A stretch of DNA of 64,000 nt from Nymphalis io. Lineage: Eukaryota > Arthropoda > Insecta > Lepidoptera > Nymphalidae. The number at the start of each line of letters is the position of its first letter. Within the stretch, counting starts at the first letter, position 1. Positions 10,901-19,900 of this stretch are shown here, piece after piece. The notes under the pieces were generated by a model. It was not told the origin of the DNA, searched no databases, and saw nothing but the letters and a program-made list of their open reading frames with translations. Location of the stretch: NCBI RefSeq assembly GCF_905147045.1, contig NC_065902.1, positions 12,655,377 through 12,719,376 of the forward strand, read 5' to 3'. The translations under genes and the position numbers were made by a program.

Positions 10901-13900
10901 CATCTTAGTTCCCAAGGTTGGTGGCGCATTGGTGATGTAAGCGATGGTTAATATTTCTAACAATGCCAATGTCTATGGGCGTTGGTGAACACTTACCATC
11001 AGGTGGCCCATATGCTCGTCCGCCTTTCTATTCTATAAAAAAAAACTTCATAAAGTAAAACTGATTAAAACAAAGTAATTTTTGCAATGTACATCATCGA
11101 TTAATTAGCAATAGTACTAAAGAAACAATGATAATAACTTTTGGTATTTTGTTATTTGGTAACAAAATCAACCTTAACGAAATCGCTTTATAATTTTATT
11201 TTTTAATTTTCGTTTGCAGAAACAACTTCTGAAACCATGGCGGCGTATTATGCAATCGAAACAGTTTTGGGCGATAGCGTCCGCTCATTCGGCCGCCGCT
11301 GCCACCTTTATTTTCTTCTTAGTCGAAATTCCAGCATTTTTATTTTTCATCAACTCATCTATAAAAACCGTAAGCTACGTATTTTTTTTTTCTTTCGACA
11401 CCTTCAATGAATTAGCGGCATCTTCATAGTTTGTTAATTTTGACGACATTGTCGAGAAAAATATTACAATCGTAAAATTTTTAGAAATTAAATTCTTTTG
11501 GTAATTACAAGTTTTTAGGTGAGAAAATTATACGGATTAAGATAAGAAATTTGAAACTTTTGACATACATAAATGAAATAATATAATGAAATGTAAATGT
11601 ATATTGGTTAGTCAAAATCCAGGTACAAATGTTGTAGCTCAAATCAAATATTACTCTCGAGCACATTTTCGTAGTCTAAGAGGTAATTTTTTTTTAAATA
11701 TTATTAGGCCAGCGTTTGGCCGTTGACTTGCCTCGACATCGACACGGTCTAAGATGTAGGACGCTTGCCTATAAGAAACCTGATTAATCTGGATTTGAAG
11801 ACACCGACATTGTACATATCGGGAAATACGGACTCAGGCAAAGCATTCCAAAGTTTCGCAGTGTGAATGATGAATGTAGACTTAAAGCGCTTCGTACGTA
11901 GGCGGGGAATTTCCACTGTGTACCTATGGCGCTTTGGTCGCGTTTGCCTGGCCGTTCGATAGTAAAAAGGGGCTGCAGGAATCAGTTCCTGTAATTCCTG
12001 AGCACATTCTCCGAAATGTATCCGATAGAAGACTGAGAGTGATGCAACAGATAATTAGATTTAACCTCGATTTACTGAAAGTCTTAGATATTATATATAT
12101 ATATATAATATATATATATATAATATATATATCGACTTGACGAGTTCCAGCCCCCAGAGCAAGCCGGCTTTCGATCAGGCTACAGCACCGTGGACCACAT
12201 CCATACTGTTCGGCAGATTGTGCAGAAGACCGAAGAGTACAATCAGCCGCTGTGTATGGCATTTGTGGACTATGAGAAAGCCTTCGACTCCATCGAAACC
12301 TGGGCAGTGCTCGACTCATTGCAGAGATGTCATATCGATTGGAGATATATCGAGGTACTGAGATGTCTGTACAACGCCGCTACAATGACTGTCCACATCC
12401 AGGACTGTAAGACGAAGGCGATCCAATTGCGCAGAGGGGTGAGACAGGGGGATGTAATATCCCCGAAACTGTTCACCAACGCGTTGGGAGACGTTTTCAA
12501 AACGCTGGATTGGCCTAGGTATGGAGTCAATGTAAACGGCGAGTATATCTCACACCTTCGATTTGCCGACGATATCGTCATCATAGCAGAGTCGCTGGAA
12601 CAACTCACCGAAATGCTGCGTAGCCTAGGCGAGTCTTCCCGGTATGTCGGTCTCGGTATGAACTTGGACAAGACCAAGGTCATGTTCAATAGGCATGTCG
12701 TGCCGGGACCGATATACGTCGAGGGGAAACCTCTCGAAGTTGTTAGTGAATATACCTACCTAGGACAGGTAATACAAGTCGGTAGGAACAACTTCGAGAA
12801 GGAAGCCGATCGAAGAATTCGCTTGGGATGGGCAGCATTTGGCAACCTTCGTCAAGTCCTCAAGTCGTCTATACCGCAATGTTTGAAGACGAAAGTCTTC
12901 AACCAATGCGTCTTACCTGCCATGACATACGGTGCCGAAACGTGGACACTAACTGCGGGACTAGTCCACAAATTCAAAGTCGCTCAGCGTGCTATGGAGC
13001 GAGCTATGCTCGGAGTATCTTTGAAGGATAAGATCAGAAATGAGATTATCCGGAAAAGAACCGGAGTCACCGACATAGCTTGCAAAATTAGCAGGCTGAA
13101 GTGGCAGTGGGCTGGTCACGTATGTCGTAGGACCGATGGCCGTTGGAGCAGACGAGTCCTAGAGTGGAGACCGCGAATCGGCAAGCGCAGCGTAGGGCGC
13201 CCTCCAGCCAGGTGGACCGACGACCTTAAGAAGGTGGCGGGCACCAACTGGATGCGGAAGGCGGAGGACAGGGAGCTTTGGCGCACCTTGGGAGAGGCCT
13301 ATGTTCAGCAGTGGACAACGATTGGCTGTTGATTGATTGATTAGATATTATATATTATATATTTATTATATTATAAATAAATAATATATCAACACTATTT
13401 AAAATTATCTTAATTGAATTCATGACACAATTATTTTATACCAAACATATAACAATAGACTCAAATTAGCCGATTTAACCGCAAAAGTCAGATGATCTCA
13501 ACCATTACTGTTTATTTCAGAGCAGCTGGCAAACAGCGCTTCCGTTTGCATCCATGTGGGCTGTTTACATATTAACTGCCCCCACTATCGACATTATTTA
13601 CAGACTCGGCTACGCTGACTATCTATTTGACATTAAATACTTCCGCAAAATCATCAATTGTTTGGGTATGTGTATTTATATACGACTAAATGTAAGGTTT
13701 TAAGTAATTAAGGCAATTACGCAATAATGTTTATAAACTGTTAGGAGGTAAATTAAGTAAACGTAACATGGCTGGGCAAAGGCCTTCTCTTTTTGAAGAG
13801 GTTTGAAGTGTAGTCCACCATGATCCAATGCGGGTTGATGGGTACACGTGTGGCATATTTCAATCCGAAACATGCAAGTTTCTTTATGATGTATTACTTT

Positions 13901-16884
13901 ACCGCTTAATCTGATATGAATGACAGACATAAGTTTTGCACCAGAAATTAGGGCTTGCGTGGATTTTAAGCTGCAGTTTTTTTATTATATAGCTTGGTGT
14001 ACAGGCATATGGGTCACCTGGCATCGTAAAAAATAGTAACCATTCTTTACATCACCAATGCGCAACCAACCTTGGATACTAAGATTTTGTCCCTCGTGTC
14101 TGTAGGTACACTGGCTCACTCAACCGAAATACAACAATACTAAGTATTGGCGGTAGAATTAATTAATACTAAGAGTAGTTCGTTGAGCAGATGACATGCT
14201 ACGTTAATCATGATCAGGAACATTAAATAGTTGTAATAAATGTTGATATTCAATTCAAACAATTTATTTGATTGCAGGAACTTTTGGAATTTTCATAGGA
14301 CTAACGATTCTACCGAATTTGGTTTCAAGCTGGAATCACTGGGGTGTCATCATTTTAATGGGGACGTTGAGTTTACTTGGCCTTCAATTTTCGGGATTTC
14401 TTGTAAGTTTTCGATATCTTAAATTTTCTAATATCACTGAAATCTACATGAAAATTTTTTGTGGTAATACCAAGCTACACATAGTACATAATATGCAATA
14501 ATAATAATGTTCTCCAGACCGATTTCGGCCACAGCGGCCAATCTCAAGAGAGATTAGCCAACTACGCAGGAGATATTATAATGCACAAGTGTGTGCGCAA
14601 ACACAGGTGCACTCTCTCTTCCCTTTCTCTCATATTCCGATGGGACGCCAATCCAACACGACTGGAAAGAGTTCAGGCACAGGACCTACGGCTTTACGTG
14701 CTTTCCGAGGCACGGAAGTGTACACACTTCCAACTTCCAGACTCCGGAATGCTACTGAGAATTTTTTGACAGAAAAACCCAATAGCTTTTTATTAGCCCG
14801 ACTTGGGAATTGAACCCAGGACCTTCGGATCTGCGGCCTTACATCAAGCCACTAGACCAACGAGTCAGTCAAATATGCAATACAGTACATATGAACGGCC
14901 TCGTTTCTAGAGGCTAACAAAGCCGGCTTATAAGGCAGATCTTTGGTTTAAATCCCATCAGGTCAATCAGAAGTTATTGCGTTATTCTGTTGACATATTT
15001 CCAGTTATAGCTCGGAGACTGATAGTTAGTATTGCTTACTCTTCAATACTTCAGAAAGCACCTAAAGCCGTTGGTTTTGCACCTGAATTCCTTCCAGTCG
15101 TGACGGGATAGAGAGCGCACAGTTTTAGAAAACACTTTTGAACACAATATTATATAGCCAAGATATTTAAAACAAAACACAGGTACGGATTTGCGTGGAA
15201 TGTTGCTCGCACCTTTGGGATGGCTCCGCTAAGTACCTACTGGAGGCCTTGGATCGGTTGCAGCGACGTGCGGTCCGCATTATTGCCGACGTAAAGGTCA
15301 CAAACACCCTTGAACCTTTACAATTGCGTCGAGAGATATCAGCGCTGAGCGCTTTCTATCGACTGTATCACGGCGAGTGCTAGAGAAATTATTCTATCTA
15401 ATTCCTGCTTCCCCCTTCCTTCGTAAGTCTACGCGAGCTGGCTCTCGATGTCACCGCCTAACTATGACATCAATTCCATCGCGCACAAAGAAATTTGGCA
15501 ACTCCTTTCTTTGTCGCACTTCCAAAAGAAATTCCACATTTCTTACCAGCTCACGTGTTCCCCTCCTCTTACAACCCGTGTTCCTTCAAACGAGGCGTGA
15601 AGAGGCATCTTGCAGGCCGGCAAGGCGAAGGCGGCTAGTGCAGAACATTCTTCCCGTCTGTACTGGCCATCGTCGCGTTTGGACTCTACTACCACTTACC
15701 ATCAGGTGGAGTAAAGTCATTTACCCTCTCGGCGAATATAAAAAATAAATAAAATAACTAGTTTAAATTAACTGCTTCGTTGGTATCCTCATATAATTGG
15801 TATAAATGATATATGAAGATTCTTATTCTACCCGTAAGAAGCCGGGGCAGGTAGCTAGTGAGAAAAACACTTTGGAATCGTGAACTTTAATACAAACAAT
15901 ATGTTACAGTCAAGTGCTTATAATATTGTTAGTATTAAATTTACGGTTCAAATTACACACAAGATTAGATAAATTATTAGTAATTTTATTTTACAACTGT
16001 TATTTGAAGAATAAACTTGCTTATCCTAATTTTATCACGAAATTGGATTAATATCTACGTGTTCATATTCTCGTTCATATATCTTTATATATAATGACAG
16101 TAATCATTTTTTTTAGAGAAATGTAAATGACATGACTCAAAACCACGCTGGAACTTTGGTTACAATGTCTTCCGCTGTATCCAGTCTAGTTGCTGCGTTA
16201 ATACCACTTGTGTCTGGTTTAATTGTCGGTAATGACTTGGTGAGTATTTTTCTCAATATATTAAGTTTTATTATTTTGTTTTACACAAGAACGGTCGCGT
16301 GTTCTTGACTGTGTTAACATTGAATCGAGTCAAAATATTCTTTAAGTAAACTGTTTTAAGCACTTTTGAATCATCATGTTACAAGAAATCTCGCCGTTTC
16401 TCGACGGTTGAATTTAATTTATAAGAGCTGTTAAGAGCCTTCTTGAAAAAAACTATTTTGTTTTGTTCTACGTTAATACTAGTACATTATATAATGAAGA
16501 GTACGATTACATTTGTATGTCTTGTAATTAATTTAAAAAAATACGAAAACCGTCTCTAATTTAAATTATTTTTTTAAATCTTAGATATTATATGGGAAAT
16601 ATATATATCATAGATTTAAAAAAAGAAATAGAGCAAGAATAAAACTGTATATTTAAAATATTTAATTATATCAAAATACAAAATAAAATCAAAACAAAAT
16701 ATTTTTATATTCAACATAGAAGTATGACAATTACTTATTGATAGTCAAATAATTAACCAGCACTATATCATTTCTATTATAAATTAAAGATAAAAGACAA
16801 TAAAAATGTTGAAAAAAAAACAACAACAAAAAAATTGACAATTTACTATAAAACAAATCATTCACTTAATTGAATAAACATACA

Positions 16885-16964
<80 letters not shown>

Positions 16965-19900
16965 CGGACCGTTGGCGTGATTGGTAGCTACTTGCCTTTC
17001 ACGCCGAAGGTTGTGGGTTTGATTCCCACCCAGGACAGACATTTGTGTGAATGAACATGTCAGTTTGTCCTGAACCTGTGTGTAATTATCTATATAAGTA
17101 TGTATTTTATCCTTATTCTTGTCCTTATTCATATCCTTATTATCTACTATATCCATTGTCTGGTTTCCATCGTACAAGCTCTGCTTAGTTTGGGATCAGA
17201 TGGACGTGTGTGAATAATGGAATAAATCCCAGGATATTATTATTATATAAGGATAATATAACACGACTTACTTATAATATAACACAACTTCTGATGCCAG
17301 AAATTCATGTACCTTAAAAAACTCGCTTTATAAAATTCTTGACTTGTTTTAAATTAATTTATTCTATATCGAAGTATTAATTTACAGACCAGAACTGACA
17401 TCTTATTTAATTAAAAATGATAAGTAGCTCCGTGAACTTATTGTGTCGTTGTTTTTAATGATATTTTAGATTAGTTACCGACTTTACGAAGCCCTCATAT
17501 TCCTTACAACACCCTCGCCTTGGATAGAAATCACATGAGGTTAGGATTTTATATTGCTGAGATGGCCCAGTGGTAAGAACGCGTGAATCTTAACCGATGA
17601 TCGTGGGTTCAAACCCGGGCAAGCACCACTGAAATTTCATATGCTTAATTTGTGATTATAATTCACCTCATGCTTGACGGTGGTGACGAAGGAAAACATC
17701 GTGAGGTAACCTGCATGTGTCTAACTTCACTAAATTCTGCTACATGTGTCTTCCACCAACTCGCATTGGAGCAGCGTGATGGAATAAGCTCCAAACCTTC
17801 TCCTCAAAAAGGGAGAGGAGGCCTTAGTCCAGCAGTGGGACATTCACAGGCTGTTACTCTAGGATTTGATTTCTACATATAAATACGTGAAGTCTGAAGT
17901 TGGCGTAGATACCAATGAGTTTCCATGCGCTTAAATGGTGCTACTAATCCATTGTATTACGGTACGGTATTGAAGGATAACTCCGCGAAACCTGCATATA
18001 TTGGGTGAAGTTATCTCCAATCAGTTTCGAACAACCCGCGTGGCGAAATAAGCTCCTGATCTCAAAATATCCTCTTATTCAAACGAATAAACCGATTCCG
18101 TCCAAACGATTGAGATTAAATTTTTCAAATTGTAATTGTTGGTAACATACAATATACTCTACTAAACATTATATCCTAATATTAAATAAAAAATCTCAAA
18201 CAATTTTTTAATGTTAACTCATAGATATATTATTTTGAATTAATCGAAGTGAGTAGGCCTCCTCTCCCTTTTGAGGAAAAAGTTTTGGAGCTTATTACTA
18301 CGCTGCTCCAATGCGGTTTGGTAGAATACACATGTGACAGAATTTCAGTGAAATTAGACCCATGCTGATCACGATGTTTTCCTTTACCGTCAAGCACGAG
18401 ATGAATTATAAACACATGAATTAAGCACATGAAAATTCAGTGGTACTTGTTTGAAACCACGATCATCGGTTAAGATTCACGCATTCTTACCACTGGGCCA
18501 TATCATATATAATAAAAAATAAACGAATGTCACTTCATTCCCTGTCAATGCAACGTAAAACAAGAGATCTAAAATGTGATGTTAAAACATCGGCACACTC
18601 AGTTGATAAATCAGAACCTAGCACGCAGCATACAAATATCAATTGGTTTAATTGTATTATGGATTACATAGTTGCATTAGATTAAAATTAGCATTTATAT
18701 AGATTAGGTCTCAGACATGTTTATTATGTATTCAATTTAAATATTCAATTTGTTCGAACATGTAGCTGTTTAATTACAGTATCTTGTCTCAGTTACAAAA
18801 TATGTTAATAAGAATATCAAATGAAATTACATTATTTATTCAATTACTTACAATAACCATTCAAATTATTATATTAATTTGTATTATTAGGATATAAAAT
18901 AAAGCCGCCTCTAATACTTCGTAACTCTGTTTAATTAAATTATTTTAATTATATTTGTCGTTATCAAAATTGATTATCGTAGAATATTCTTTGTTTAATT
19001 TAGTTATTGCAGTAATAAGACATTTTATTAAGAGGAAAATGTATAAATATCTGCGTTATGTTGTTATTTAATAAAAATGATATAATATGTAATTAAATTA
19101 CGCGTTTACTCGTTGGTGTGATCAGTAGAATGCGATACTGTTGATCTGCTGACGTTTTTTTTAGGTCTAGTGAATAAAACGAGATATATAAAGTATAAAA
19201 ACTCAAGGGTGTTAGCCCGCTTTGGACGCGCCATTTAATCTTGTGTGATGAGAGACAAGAGTATTAATATTATATTTAATAACCTTATATTTATTTTTTG
19301 TAGCATAAGTATTGGAATAATTTGTTCAATATATTAATAATAAACAAGAGCGTCACACACGATAAAGATATTGTAATATTTAATATTACGATATCTTAAG
19401 ATAAATAAAACATAAGGCCGATAACATACAAAATCTTTTTATTCTCTTGAAAATGATTCATCCCATTTAAGGCATATTATATGAAATTTTTAAAAGGTAT
19501 ACATAAACAAAAAGGATAATGAAAGCTAAATATACTGCGACAAAAAAAATAAAGAGGATAGATTTGACTCGGTGGTAGGGCTTTGTGCAAAAGCTGCAAA
19601 ATCTTAGATCCCAAAGTTGGTGGCGCATTGGCGTTGTAAGGAATGAGTAAGATTTCTTAAAGCGTCAATTGTATACATACAATAAATACTATTTATATTA
19701 TATATTCATATATTTTTTTATAGAATAGGAAGGTGGACGAGCATATGGGCCACCTGATGGTAAGTGGTCACCAAACGCCCTTAGACATTGGCATTGTAAG
19801 AAATGTCAACCATCGCTTATAGCCAATGCGCCACCAGCCTTTGGAACTAAGATTTTATGTCCCTTGTGCCTGTAATTACACGTGCTCACTCACCCTTCAA

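Noticed and set aside
12190..13332. Host gene with a reverse-transcriptase-like domain
   Set aside because: Target duplications and an RTE tail show it is a truncated LINE; the ATG is internal.
16881..16964. CRISPR-like array from regular repeats
   Set aside because: A simple TA/TACATA microsatellite with no unique spacers, in a eukaryotic genome.
16866..17177. 103-codon antisense ORF
   Set aside because: Half of it is the TA microsatellite (IYIYIYIYV run) and the rest is SINE C antisense.
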